Below, piece by piece: positions 43,301 through 51,734 of a stretch of DNA of 64,000 nucleotides (position 1 is the stretch's first letter; every line of letters starts with the position of its first letter). The translations under genes were made by a program, and so were the position numbers. The DNA comes from an uncultured Verrucomicrobiales bacterium. GTDB lineage: Bacteria; Verrucomicrobiota; Verrucomicrobiia; Verrucomicrobiales; DEV007. The stretch is from contig CALAHF010000018.1 of NCBI GenBank assembly GCA_937891465.1, positions 1 through 64,000 of the forward strand. Direction: 5' to 3'. The notes under the pieces were generated by a model. The model worked only from the letters and a program-made list of their open reading frames with translations, was not told the origin of the DNA and did not search any database.

Positions 43301-43681
43301 ATGAAAAATAGACAACTTATCTATTGGATCCTTTGCATGGGGCTCGCAACCGCCGCGGACGGTGCCGACATCGAACGCGGCAAGGCTCTCTACGCTCAAC
43401 TCTGCTTCAACTGCCATGGTCCGAAACTGGAGGGAGGTCAGGGCCCGTCGCTGATCGACAGCTACTGGCAACACGGCTCGTCTCCCGACGCGAGTCTTCG
43501 AGTGATCGACAAGGGCGTCCCTGGATCACCGATGATCCCTTACGAAAACGTTTTCCCCGAAGCCGACCGACTGGCCTTGCGTGACTTCATTCTCTCCGAG
43601 CAGGTGGGATTACGGGAAGTCGTCCGCTCGGTTTATCCCCGCAGTCATTTCACTACGAAACGAAGGGTGACTCAGTCTTGA
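43301..43681 (+). CDS. Short secreted cytochrome c protein, deletion derivative of an SGNH-cytochrome gene
   Basis: A 126-residue protein with signal peptide MKNRQLIYWILCMGLATAAD and one haem c domain (ALYAQLCFNCHGPKLEGGQG; SMIP-like ligand region GSPMIPYENVFPEADRLALR). The domain is very close to that in the 601-residue SGNH-cytochrome protein at 49860-51665. Here the SGNH domain is absent, and after VYPR the sequence jumps to the DNA of that protein's last residues in a shifted frame, giving the odd tail HFTTKRRVTQS. It should still bind haem and export. Confidence 0.75.
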   Translation: MKNRQLIYWILCMGLATAADGADIERGKALYAQLCFNCHGPKLEGGQGPSLIDSYWQHGSSPDASLRVIDKGVPGSPMIPYENVFPEADRLALRDFILSEQVGLREVVRSVYPRSHFTTKRRVTQS

Positions 43682-43735
43682 TTGCTACTTAAATTGATGG
43701 CGAAAAAGCCACCATCAAAATTCCCTCCCGAATCG
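43645..43735 (+). pseudogene. Remnant of the 3' end of an SGNH-cytochrome gene
   Basis: Read in the second frame, this stretch gives FHYETKGDSVLIAT, a TAA (43690-43692), then IDGEKATIKI. The intact paralogue ends FLHYETQGDSVLIATQIDGE, so the TAA replaces CAA. It shows that the short cytochrome gene arose by internal deletion of a longer one. Confidence 0.7.
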
Positions 43736-44014
43736 ATGTCTCAGGAATCGGTAAGTCGCCGTTCGCTTAATCTCGGTCTCATCATTAGCATGGCGGTCGC
43801 TGTCCTATTCGTGACATATTGTGCATCTTACCTGTATCTGCGGCTGTTCAAAGTAGGCGCTAGTGGTGATGGGATTGTGATCATCAATGTGGATTCCGAC
43901 TCCGACTACCCACTTGAGCTGCCGTCGAAAACGGAAGTCTTCGCCCATGAAGTTTTTTCTCCAATCGTTTGGCTGGAGCAGAAAATCTCGGGGCGCATTA
44001 TCCATATCGAATAG
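43736..44014 (+). CDS. Small single-pass membrane protein, unknown
   Basis: A 92-residue protein from ATG 43736. It has a short polar N-terminus, one membrane helix (LGLIISMAVAVLFVTYCASY, about residues 13-32) and a small external domain ending FSPIVWLEQKISGRIIHIE. Nothing catalytic is visible. Its start lies just past the SGNH-cytochrome remnant and it precedes the second sigma system by 223 nt, in which I see no further feature. Confidence 0.55.
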   Translation: MSQESVSRRSLNLGLIISMAVAVLFVTYCASYLYLRLFKVGASGDGIVIINVDSDSDYPLELPSKTEVFAHEVFSPIVWLEQKISGRIIHIE

Positions 44015-44237
44015 AGGGAAGAGCCGAGAGATCTCTAAACTCAAATCAACGGACTGCCGCAATTACCGAGTGGCAGGCCTTAGATGCTTTATGGCTCCCA
44101 TAAGCTTCACCGATTGCAATTTGTCCTTAATCAATGCCACCTTCTGGAGGGAGCTTGCAAAATATTCTGAACTTTTTTCCACGAATCGGACACGTATGGA
44201 GTGAAGCACTTGATTTAATTCCTGAATCTCCCGCGTT

Positions 44238-44720
44238 ATGTCCCAATCATCACTCATAATTGAACAGCTCTTCGAGGCCAACTCGGCCTCGTTGATGCGG
44301 TTCTTTTCGCGCTGGCATCTGGGTGGCGTGACTCAGGAAGATCTCCTTCAGGACACTTTTCGCGAAGTTCTTCGGAACCCCGAAAACATGCTCGGGGCTC
44401 GTTCGGCGAAAGCCTACCTTTTCGGCATCGCCCGCAATATGGCACGCAAGGCGACAAGGAATCAGCTTTCCACGATACCGCTCGAAGGGGATGTCGCGGC
44501 CACCGAAAATCGCGAAGATCCAAGGCTGGAAGTGCTGCGACTTGAACTCACCAAACTTCCAGCGGCCCAGCGCCAAGTCCTTGAAATGCGCACCCGCCTG
44601 TCTCTTTCCTATGCCGAAATTGCCTCCGAACTTGACCTCCCGATAGGAACTGTTCGTTCGCGGATTCACAACGCTATTGCCAAACTTAAAACAGCCGTCA
44701 TCAAACATGAAAATCTCTGA
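44238..44720 (+). CDS. ECF RNA polymerase sigma factor
   Basis: A 160-residue protein with region 2 (LMRFFSRWHLGGVTQEDLLQ; RSAKAYLFGIARNMARKATR) and region 4 (LTKLPAAQRQVLEMRTRLSL; YAEIASELDLPIGTVRSRIH). It is closer to classical RpoE/SigW-type ECF factors than the two FecR-linked ones. It overlaps the next gene by 14 nt, a membrane anti-sigma-like protein, which indicates a second independent sigma system inside the island. Confidence 0.9.
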   Translation: MSQSSLIIEQLFEANSASLMRFFSRWHLGGVTQEDLLQDTFREVLRNPENMLGARSAKAYLFGIARNMARKATRNQLSTIPLEGDVAATENREDPRLEVLRLELTKLPAAQRQVLEMRTRLSLSYAEIASELDLPIGTVRSRIHNAIAKLKTAVIKHENL

Positions 44721-45177
44721 TCAGGAAAAAATCATCGAGGGACTTCTCACCGACTACGCGATGGGAGAGCTTCACGACGCGTCGTCGATTGTATTGATTG
44801 AAGCGCTGCTTCAGCAAGAAGGAATCTACGAACAAAAGTTTTTCGACATCCAGGAAACACTCGCGCTGTTGGACGAAGTTGAACCTGACGCCGAAGCGCA
44901 AATATTGGACGAACCTCGGACTCGATCACGAGGACTTCCACTTGCAGCACTCGGGCTCGCAGGAGCCTTGGTTGTAGGATTTTTCTTGATAGGACCTTCA
45001 GAAGATCCGGCACCAGCGACTGGTGGTCTTGAACTCGCCGCGCTGGCAGAGAGGTTCGCTACGCAGCCGATCACGGAGAGCCGGGTAACTAGCAACGTGC
45101 GTCGCGGAGGCGACGTGCCATGGAAAGATTCCGACAAAGAATTTTACACTTATATCCAATCAAAAAAATCTAACTAG
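44707..45177 (+). CDS. Putative membrane anti-sigma factor
   Basis: A 156-residue protein from ATG 44707. The N-terminal cytoplasmic part (IIEGLLTDYAMGELHDASSI; ALLQQEGIYEQKFFDIQETL) has the helical character of an anti-sigma domain. One membrane helix lies at about 78-96 (LPLAALGLAGALVVGFFLIG). A short periplasmic tail ends FYTYIQSKKSN. No zinc-finger HxxxCxxC motif is present. The 14-nt overlap with the sigma gene argues for partnership. Confidence 0.7.
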   Translation: MKISDQEKIIEGLLTDYAMGELHDASSIVLIEALLQQEGIYEQKFFDIQETLALLDEVEPDAEAQILDEPRTRSRGLPLAALGLAGALVVGFFLIGPSEDPAPATGGLELAALAERFATQPITESRVTSNVRRGGDVPWKDSDKEFYTYIQSKKSN

Positions 45178-45201
45178 CATCATTTCAATTTCTAAAAAAT
45201 T

Positions 45202-46572
45202 ATGAAAACACCATCGTTTATCTATCTGATCGGCTTACTTCTTAGCTGCTTTTTCCTGACTTCATGCAAAGACGAAACGCGCCGAATCGTTTGGTCTCCC
45301 AACGGTGAATCCGCAACTCTTCTCGCAGGGAATTCGCTTCACCTTATGGACTCCAAAGGCAACGCGACGGACCTGCTTACCGACGGTATTATCGCTGCAG
45401 AATGGGTCAACGACGAGAAGCTGCTCGTCATCCGCAAAGAAACGGTTTCCTGGGAAGAAGCCCAAACTATTCTCGGAAAGGAGCGAAGCGAAAAACTGGT
45501 TTCAGATGCTGAGACGCTGCTCGCCGAGGCCGCTTCCGCCAACCCTGAGGAATTGGAAGATTTGGTCGGGGTGCACTCCGTTTTTTATCTCCTACCTTAT
45601 CTGCTGAACGAACGACGAGAGGAGACACTGGCTCTTTTCAAGAAAGCGGGCGGTGGCGAAACTGATGAAGTAGACGAGCAGGAAATCGAGGAAGCCTCGA
45701 TGTTGCACTTTCTTCAATCAGAAACTCACTCGTGGAATGGCACTGAGCTCGGCGAGCCTATCAAGGTAGACGCGTCCATATTGGTAAATTTCCTTACGGA
45801 AAACGGCCACGTCAGTCTGCGAATGCACCCGGATGGGACACACTCGCTGTTATCTATCGAGGAGGCCTATTCCCCGGGCATCTGGCTGCTCGACCTGGAG
45901 AATGGCAAGAAGGCGACCCGAATTGCGGGTGGGGAAACTGCCCTATTTCCTGATTGGACGCCCAATGGAAAAAATATCGTCTATACACGAGGCGTTCCTG
46001 ATTCCCGGTTTGGCGAGATAGTTGCGCAAAAGATCTTCGATGATTCAGGCGCCCTTGTTGTTGAACAGGCAGAGGTGCTGGTCTACACACCATTCCATAT
46101 GGCGATGCGAACCCGCTGCCTGGAGAATGGCAATGTTCTATTTGCGGCACCAGAGTGGAACTTGCCTTCTCCGCCGGCGGACGGACCAATTTCGGATCAG
46201 CTTTTCGAACTCGACATGCAGCGCCCTGGGGTGGTTAATCGAGTGCTTTCCTCTTCCGCTTTGGTCGGCCTTCCCGATAGCATCAGCTTCTTTGAACTGA
46301 GTCCTGACAAAATGAAGATGCTTGTAGCTTCGACGGGGGATTCGAAAGTCTTTACTCTCTCGCTCAACGGCGAACCTAAGGCACTTCAGGAACATGATTT
46401 AGGCAAGCTTCGCTGGATGCCGACCTGGCGGAATACGGAGGAAATCTGCCTTCTCGTGAAGGATGAATCCGGCAGCCTTCAGGCGGCTATTCGGAACGGA
46501 GACGAAACACAAATCATCAGTGGGAACTGGTCTCCCGCTATTCGAAAAGAACTACTTTCCGAAACTGAGTGA
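45202..46572 (+). CDS. Lipoprotein with TolB/WD40-like beta-propeller
   Basis: A 456-residue protein. Its signal peptide ends in a lipobox (CFFLTSCKDETRR, Cys22). Repeated propeller blades are suggested by RRIVWSPNGESATLLAGNSL, ALFPDWTPNGKNIVYTRGVP and SFFELSPDKMKMLVASTGDS, a PD40-type repeat as in TolB. An acidic helical insertion lies at about 95-175. It follows the anti-sigma gene by 24 nt, so it may be the main cargo of that sigma system. Ligand unknown. Confidence 0.75.
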   Translation: MKTPSFIYLIGLLLSCFFLTSCKDETRRIVWSPNGESATLLAGNSLHLMDSKGNATDLLTDGIIAAEWVNDEKLLVIRKETVSWEEAQTILGKERSEKLVSDAETLLAEAASANPEELEDLVGVHSVFYLLPYLLNERREETLALFKKAGGGETDEVDEQEIEEASMLHFLQSETHSWNGTELGEPIKVDASILVNFLTENGHVSLRMHPDGTHSLLSIEEAYSPGIWLLDLENGKKATRIAGGETALFPDWTPNGKNIVYTRGVPDSRFGEIVAQKIFDDSGALVVEQAEVLVYTPFHMAMRTRCLENGNVLFAAPEWNLPSPPADGPISDQLFELDMQRPGVVNRVLSSSALVGLPDSISFFELSPDKMKMLVASTGDSKVFTLSLNGEPKALQEHDLGKLRWMPTWRNTEEICLLVKDESGSLQAAIRNGDETQIISGNWSPAIRKELLSETE

Positions 46573-46635
46573 TTTTCGATTCTGTGGCGAGCCCTCCCTG
46601 GTCGAAGAGTGTGCCCGCTTGTCGTATGAAATGAA

Positions 46636-46718
46636 GTAATTTCATATTTTTCGGCAAATGGCGGCTTCTGCTGGAGAGTTCTTTCTGAATGGACGGCTCC
46701 GACCGCGGAATGCAATGA
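46636..46718 (+). promoter_or_regulatory. Conserved upstream module B, with a 9-codon frame, before the double sulfatase
   Basis: GTAATTT (46636), GGCAAA (46653-46658), GGAGAGTTCTTT (46673-46684), with the same spacings as module A. A short frame follows (46689-46718) reading MDGSDRGMQ; module A leads into the sigma protein start MTPSDRDKH, and the DNA TCCGACCGCG is shared. The sulfatase ATG is 48 nt further on. Confidence 0.6.
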
Positions 46719-46766
46719 GACGAAGCCGAACTGCGAAATTTCAAGTGGATCCAACCCTGAATCCTG

Positions 46767-49661
46767 ATGAAACTGACAATTAGATTAACTTCCTTACTCA
46801 TCGCTTTGGCGGTTGCCCTTCCTTTACGGGCAGCTGACAAACCTAACATCATCTTCATCCTCGCCGATGATATGGGCTACGGGGATTGTTCAATCAACAA
46901 CCCTGAGTCAAAGATCCTGACGCCCAATATTGACCAACTGGCAAAGATGGGTGTGCGGTTCACGGATGCGCATTCGGCAGCCGCGGTCTGCACCCCTTCT
47001 CGCTATGGCTTGCTCTCCGGCACCTGCCCGGCACGGACGGATATCAACAATTTCACAGCCGGCCGAGGACCTGTCATCGATCCTGATGAAATCACGATAG
47101 CCGATCTGCTCAAAGAGCAGGGCTATGCCACGCATATGATCGGAAAATGGCATCTTGGCTTTGAAGGAGGACGCGCCTTCGATTTTTCGAAGCCGCTGAC
47201 AGGTGGCCCCCTGGATTGCGGTTTTGATTCGTATTTTGGCGTGAACAAAGCCCCGAGCAGTCCTCCTTATTTTTATATTAGGGACCGGGAGCCTGTCGCC
47301 AAGCCGGAAGGGTCGATCGACGGTAATGAAGGAAAAGGCATGGACAGGCGGGAGATTTACCGCAAAGGCGAAGCCGCACCGGGTTTCAAGCCCGAAGAAA
47401 TCACTGAAGTGATGTGCCATGAAGCGGTCAAGGTGATCCGCGACTACGGAGAGTCGGATAAGAAGCAGCCGTTCTTTCTATACTACGCACTGACGTCACC
47501 ACATTCCCCCTGGCTGCCATCGGAAAAATTCAAAGGCAAAAGTGAAGCGGGGAACTACGGCGATTTCATTGTGCAGCTCGACGACGAAGTCGGCAGAGTC
47601 GCAAAAGCCTTAAAAGAAACCGGACTAGAGAAGGACACGTTGATTATCTTCTCCAGTGACAACGGCCCCATGTGGATGAACGGGGACAAGGAAAAGTTCG
47701 GTCACCACGCTTGCGGTGTTCTGAAAGGACACAAGGCCTCACCGAACGAAGGCGGACACCGCGTTCCATTCATCGCGAGATGGCCGGGCAAAATTGCGCC
47801 GGGAACGGTCTCCGGATCGACCATCAATTTCACCGACTTCTTTGCCACACTGGCGGAGATGTTTGAGGTGAATTCCCAAAAGAAATACCCGGGTATGGCC
47901 AGGGACAGTTTCAGTTTTTACCCAGCTCTGTTTGAACCGGAGAAAAGAATTCCCCGGCCGCCGATGATCGTCGGCAACTACAGCTTGAGGATGGACGACT
48001 GGAAACTCGTCGCCCGCAAGGCGGGAAAAAAGGGAGGGATTCCTGCCATCACAGATGTCAAAACCTACAACCTCGCAGAAGATATCTCCGAACAGAATGA
48101 TCTCGCGACATCCAGCCCCGAACGGCTACAGGAGATGTACGATCACTATAAAAGCTTTCTGGAAAATCGGAAATTAACTCCGGACGCCCCAGAGAAGAAA
48201 ACGGGGAAACAGGGCAGGTCTAAATCACAACGCAAATCAACAAAGCCAACTGCGAAAGTCGTTGGCGCCGCTAAACTTCCAAACATCGTTCTCATGATGT
48301 CCGATGATCAGGGCTGGGGCGAGACGAGCTACAACGGTCACCCGCAACTGAAAACACCTATCCTCGATGAGATGGCAGCCACTGGTTTGCGGTTCGATCG
48401 CTTCTACGCCGCCTCGCCGGTGTGCACCCCAACCCGCGCCAGTGTGTTGACCGGGCGTCACGCCAATCGGATGGGCGCCTTCGGGGCAAACTGGTCGATT
48501 CGTCCCGAAGAAGTCACCCTGGGGCCACTTCTGAAAGCCGCCGGTTACCGAACTGCCCACTACGGCAAGTGGCATGTCGGCGCGGTAAAGAAAGACTCGC
48601 CACTCTCACCGAAGGCGCTGGGCTTCGATGAATCGCTCTCGCACGATAACTTTTTCGAGATGAACCCGGCTCTGAGCCGAAATGGAAATTCGCCCGAGCG
48701 GATCAACGGGGAAGGTTCCGAAATTTTGGTAAAAGAGGCCCTGGATTTCGTGCGTCGATCATCCAGCGAGGACGCACCGTTCTTCGTCGTGATCTGGTTT
48801 GGCTCTCCCCACTCCCCTTACGAGTGCTCCGAGGAAGACAGCGCACCCTACCGCGATCTCGGTGAAGACCTGAGCCGCCGCTACGGCGAGATCGTCGCCA
48901 TGGACCGCGCCATCGGACAATTTCGCGACGGCCTCGATCGTATCGGTGAGCGCGCTAACACGCTAATCTGGTTCAACTCAGACAACGGGATGACCACCGA
49001 GATGATTCCCAGGGAGCAGCAGGCGAACATGTTCAACGGCGGCCTGCGCGGAACCAAATCGCATATGAACGAGGGCGGCCTGCGCGTTCCGGCCCTGATC
49101 GAGTGGCCCGCGATGATCACTGATGCGAGGAACAGTTCCGTTCCCTGCGTTACCTCCGATATTCTGCCGACCCTGTTGAATATCTTACAAATCGCTCACC
49201 CAAATCCGGAGCGTCCGCTCGACGGTATCAGCCTGAAAACTTTGGTCGTAGATGGGACGATGAAAGAACGCCCAAAGCCGATCGGATTTTCCGGATACGA
49301 CTGGAAGGCCGAGCAGGAAAACGAACCGTGGTTGGCAGATCGAAGCCTCAACGAATTCATCACCGAGACAGCGAAGAAGAATCCGACGCAAACAAAGCGA
49401 ATGACCTCCTTCAAGAATCATCGGCATCCGGTGGTGAAAACTGAGTTCGATAAATCGAGGGCGTGGATCGACAATCGATACAAGTTGTTGTTTCCGAGGG
49501 GTGGGAACGCCAGTTTCGAACTCTACGACATCGTCGCCGACAAGGAGGAGAGCCATGACCTCGCCTCCGGGAATCCTGAGATCGTGGAGCGCATGGCGGC
49601 CGAATTGAGAGCGTGGCAACTGTCAGTGGAAAAGAGCCTCACCGGTGCCGATTACCGGTAG
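46767..49661 (+). CDS. Secreted double sulfatase (two fused sulfatase domains)
   Basis: A 964-residue protein with signal peptide MKLTIRLTSLLIALAVALPLRA. The first sulfatase domain, about 24-465, has metal ligands in IIFILADDMGYGD, the formylglycine motif VCTPSRYGLLSG (Cys75) and GKWHLGF. A basic linker follows (TGKQGRSKSQRKSTKPT). The second sulfatase domain, about 505-950, has IVLMMSDDQGWGE, VCTPTRASVLTG (Cys553) and YGKWHVG. Both sites look complete, given maturation by a sulfatase-modifying enzyme not seen here. It would cleave sulfate esters from polysaccharides such as algal glycans. The linker before the second domain, VVGAAKLPN, looks like the remains of a signal peptide, suggesting fusion of two neighbouring genes. 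Confidence 0.9.
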   Translation: MKLTIRLTSLLIALAVALPLRAADKPNIIFILADDMGYGDCSINNPESKILTPNIDQLAKMGVRFTDAHSAAAVCTPSRYGLLSGTCPARTDINNFTAGRGPVIDPDEITIADLLKEQGYATHMIGKWHLGFEGGRAFDFSKPLTGGPLDCGFDSYFGVNKAPSSPPYFYIRDREPVAKPEGSIDGNEGKGMDRREIYRKGEAAPGFKPEEITEVMCHEAVKVIRDYGESDKKQPFFLYYALTSPHSPWLPSEKFKGKSEAGNYGDFIVQLDDEVGRVAKALKETGLEKDTLIIFSSDNGPMWMNGDKEKFGHHACGVLKGHKASPNEGGHRVPFIARWPGKIAPGTVSGSTINFTDFFATLAEMFEVNSQKKYPGMARDSFSFYPALFEPEKRIPRPPMIVGNYSLRMDDWKLVARKAGKKGGIPAITDVKTYNLAEDISEQNDLATSSPERLQEMYDHYKSFLENRKLTPDAPEKKTGKQGRSKSQRKSTKPTAKVVGAAKLPNIVLMMSDDQGWGETSYNGHPQLKTPILDEMAATGLRFDRFYAASPVCTPTRASVLTGRHANRMGAFGANWSIRPEEVTLGPLLKAAGYRTAHYGKWHVGAVKKDSPLSPKALGFDESLSHDNFFEMNPALSRNGNSPERINGEGSEILVKEALDFVRRSSSEDAPFFVVIWFGSPHSPYECSEEDSAPYRDLGEDLSRRYGEIVAMDRAIGQFRDGLDRIGERANTLIWFNSDNGMTTEMIPREQQANMFNGGLRGTKSHMNEGGLRVPALIEWPAMITDARNSSVPCVTSDILPTLLNILQIAHPNPERPLDGISLKTLVVDGTMKERPKPIGFSGYDWKAEQENEPWLADRSLNEFITETAKKNPTQTKRMTSFKNHRHPVVKTEFDKSRAWIDNRYKLLFPRGGNASFELYDIVADKEESHDLASGNPEIVERMAAELRAWQLSVEKSLTGADYR

Positions 49662-49782
49662 GCAGGCCGGTGCCCGATAGTCGGGAAAACCCTGATCTAA
49701 GAAAGTGACGAAAACTAAGAAATAAATCGTCCCAACATCGTCCTCAATTGAGGCGGTAACCCGTTTCCCGACAATCACGTCA

Positions 49783-49858
49783 TTTAGAAGAAATATTTCG
49801 GCAAACCATCCTTCCCTGTGGAGAGTTTGATGTGACGAAGTCCGAATTTAATCGATAA
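49783..49858 (+). promoter_or_regulatory. Conserved upstream module C, with a short frame, before the SGNH-cytochrome gene
   Basis: GGCAAA (49800-49805) and GGAGAGTT (49820-49827) with the same 20-nt step as modules A and B; the upstream GTAATTT is diverged to GTCATTT and 4 nt further away. A short frame GTG 49832 to TAA 49858 (MTKSEFNR) ends 1 nt before the next start codon. Confidence 0.5.
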
Positions 49859-49859
49859 A

Positions 49860-51665
49860 ATGAAAATCCTAGTCTGCCTGTTTGCCGTATGCGCGATCTC
49901 AACTTCTTTGATTTCGGCCGAAGAGAGTCTGAAAAAGAACGATCGCATTGTTTTCCTTGGCGATTCCATCACGGCTGCAGGAGTTCGCCCGACGGGTTAC
50001 ATCACCCTGGCATCGAAGCAAATCGAACTGGCTTATCCCAATCTTGATGTGGAGTTAATCGGTGCGGGCAAAGGCGGTCACAAGGTCCCCGACTGCCAGG
50101 CACGCCTGCAAACCGATGTGCTCGACCACAAACCCACCATCGTTTTTATCTACATTGGTATCAATGATGTCTGGCATTGGACTCACCCGAAGGTGGTCGC
50201 CAGAGGTAAAAAAGGCACGACCCCGGAAACCTTCGAAAACGGTCTGCGAGATATGATCGAAAAGATCAACGGTGCCGGCGCCCGGGTCATTTTGTGCACC
50301 CCGACTGTTATTGGCGAAAAACCTGACGGCACCAATCCCGAGGATGCCAGACTCGACCAGTATGCCGACATCAGTCGCAGGGTCGCTACAGAGACCAAAT
50401 CTCAGTTACTCGACCTTCGAAAAGTTTTTATTTCGAATCTAAAGCAGAACAACACGGAGAACCTGACGCAAGGCATTCTCACCAGCGACAGCGTGCACAT
50501 GAACGATGCTGGCAACAAACTGATTTCCCAACTCGTTCTCGAAGCCCTCGAGGTTCCGTCGATTAAATCTCAGGAACCGACGCATGTTGCAACAGCCGAA
50601 TTCGAGCGCGGCAAAACCATTTATTCCCAGCTCTGCTTCAACTGTCACGGTCCGAAATTGGAGGGTGGTCAGGGGCCATCCCTCATCGACAGCTATTGGC
50701 AGCACGGTTCCTCGCCGGAGGCGATTCTGAAGGTGATCAACAAGGGGGTTCCCGGATCGCCGATGATTCCGTATGAAGCTGTTTTCCCGGAAGCAGATCG
50801 AATTGCCCTGCGTGATTTCATTCTTTCCGAGCAGGCGGGATTGCGGGAAACGGTGCGATCCATCTACCCGCGCGATTACTTCAAGGGCAAGCGATTCACG
50901 CCTGAGTTGTTTGATTCGGTCGAATCGGAGTCGCAAACAACGCTGCCTGAAAATCATTATTATTTCCCGCGAAGCGCAGAAGGGGTCCTTCGTGGGAAAT
51001 CGAAACTCTATATCAAAGAAGCGGGGAGTTACCGCTTCAACATTCGACTTCTCGGGCGCACCTCCATTTTTCTGAATGGGGACGAAGTTCACTATTCGGA
51101 TGAAAAGGCAGATAAGGCAACGCACCTCAACAAGACCGTCGACCTAAAGCCGGGCGTGCATGAATTGGAAATCCTGCATGAAGAGAAGCCGAGCCACAGC
51201 TATCGGTTTTCTGGCTTCTTCGAAAAGGTCGGGGGGGAGCGGATCGCGCTCAATGGCCGCAGCCTGCAGGGGAATATTCCGAAGATCATCAAAGCCAGGC
51301 CTGATGAGGCTCTGGTAGTTCGCAAATGGATCGATGGTTTGCCGCCAAGGGCGTTGCTTTGCCTGCTTCCGAATCAGGTGATTGTCGCCTACAACCCGGT
51401 TGACGGAAAAGTGCTCAATGCCTGGCATTCGGCAGTAATCAATCAAACGCCTTCGTTGCCCGATCGAAGTGCGAAGCCATCCGAAATAAACGGCACCCTT
51501 ATTCCCGATGGAGGAACTGATCCATCCAGTGGAAAAACACACCGGTTTCTTCACTACGAAACGCAAGGGGACTCAGTCCTGATCGCAACCCAAATTGATG
51601 GCGAGAAAACCACCATCAAGATCACTCCTAAAGGTAAGCAGTCTTTCTCTGTTTCCAAAAGCTAA
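49860..51665 (+). CDS. Secreted SGNH hydrolase fused to a cytochrome c domain and a C-terminal beta domain
   Basis: A 601-residue protein with signal peptide. The SGNH hydrolase, about 25-235, is complete: GDSITAAG (Ser36), IYIGINDVWHW, and SDSVHMNDAGN with the catalytic D and H. The cytochrome c domain, about 245-345, has YSQLCFNCHGPKLEGGQG (haem Cys259) and GSPMIPYEAVFPEAD. The remaining part, about 355-470, resembles PA14-like beta sandwiches (YFPRSAEGVLRGKSKLYIKE; YRFSGFFEKVGG), and a C-terminal propeller-like segment closes the protein. Linking an esterase to haem suggests the product of deacetylation is passed to, or anchored near, an electron-transfer chain; this is inference. Confidence 0.85.
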   Translation: MKILVCLFAVCAISTSLISAEESLKKNDRIVFLGDSITAAGVRPTGYITLASKQIELAYPNLDVELIGAGKGGHKVPDCQARLQTDVLDHKPTIVFIYIGINDVWHWTHPKVVARGKKGTTPETFENGLRDMIEKINGAGARVILCTPTVIGEKPDGTNPEDARLDQYADISRRVATETKSQLLDLRKVFISNLKQNNTENLTQGILTSDSVHMNDAGNKLISQLVLEALEVPSIKSQEPTHVATAEFERGKTIYSQLCFNCHGPKLEGGQGPSLIDSYWQHGSSPEAILKVINKGVPGSPMIPYEAVFPEADRIALRDFILSEQAGLRETVRSIYPRDYFKGKRFTPELFDSVESESQTTLPENHYYFPRSAEGVLRGKSKLYIKEAGSYRFNIRLLGRTSIFLNGDEVHYSDEKADKATHLNKTVDLKPGVHELEILHEEKPSHSYRFSGFFEKVGGERIALNGRSLQGNIPKIIKARPDEALVVRKWIDGLPPRALLCLLPNQVIVAYNPVDGKVLNAWHSAVINQTPSLPDRSAKPSEINGTLIPDGGTDPSSGKTHRFLHYETQGDSVLIATQIDGEKTTIKITPKGKQSFSVSKS

Positions 51666-51672
51666 CCATCAC

Positions 51673-51718
51673 CACGAAGCAACAGGGTGCGTTCGATGAA
51701 CCAACCCTATTGCTTCGT
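51673..51718. repeat. Palindromic dispersed element, copy 8
   Basis: ACGAAGCAA (51674-51682) pairs perfectly with TTGCTTCGT (51710-51718), with CAGGGT opposite ACCCTA and centre GAT. It starts 8 nt after the SGNH-cytochrome stop and precedes the next gene. Confidence 0.9.
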
Positions 51719-51734
51719 AAACCACTTTTTTGAA

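Noticed and set aside
49726-49755. Sulfatase stump (CGTCCCAACATCGTCCTC reads RPNIVL)
   Set aside because: Six residues only, followed at once by a stop; too short to support.
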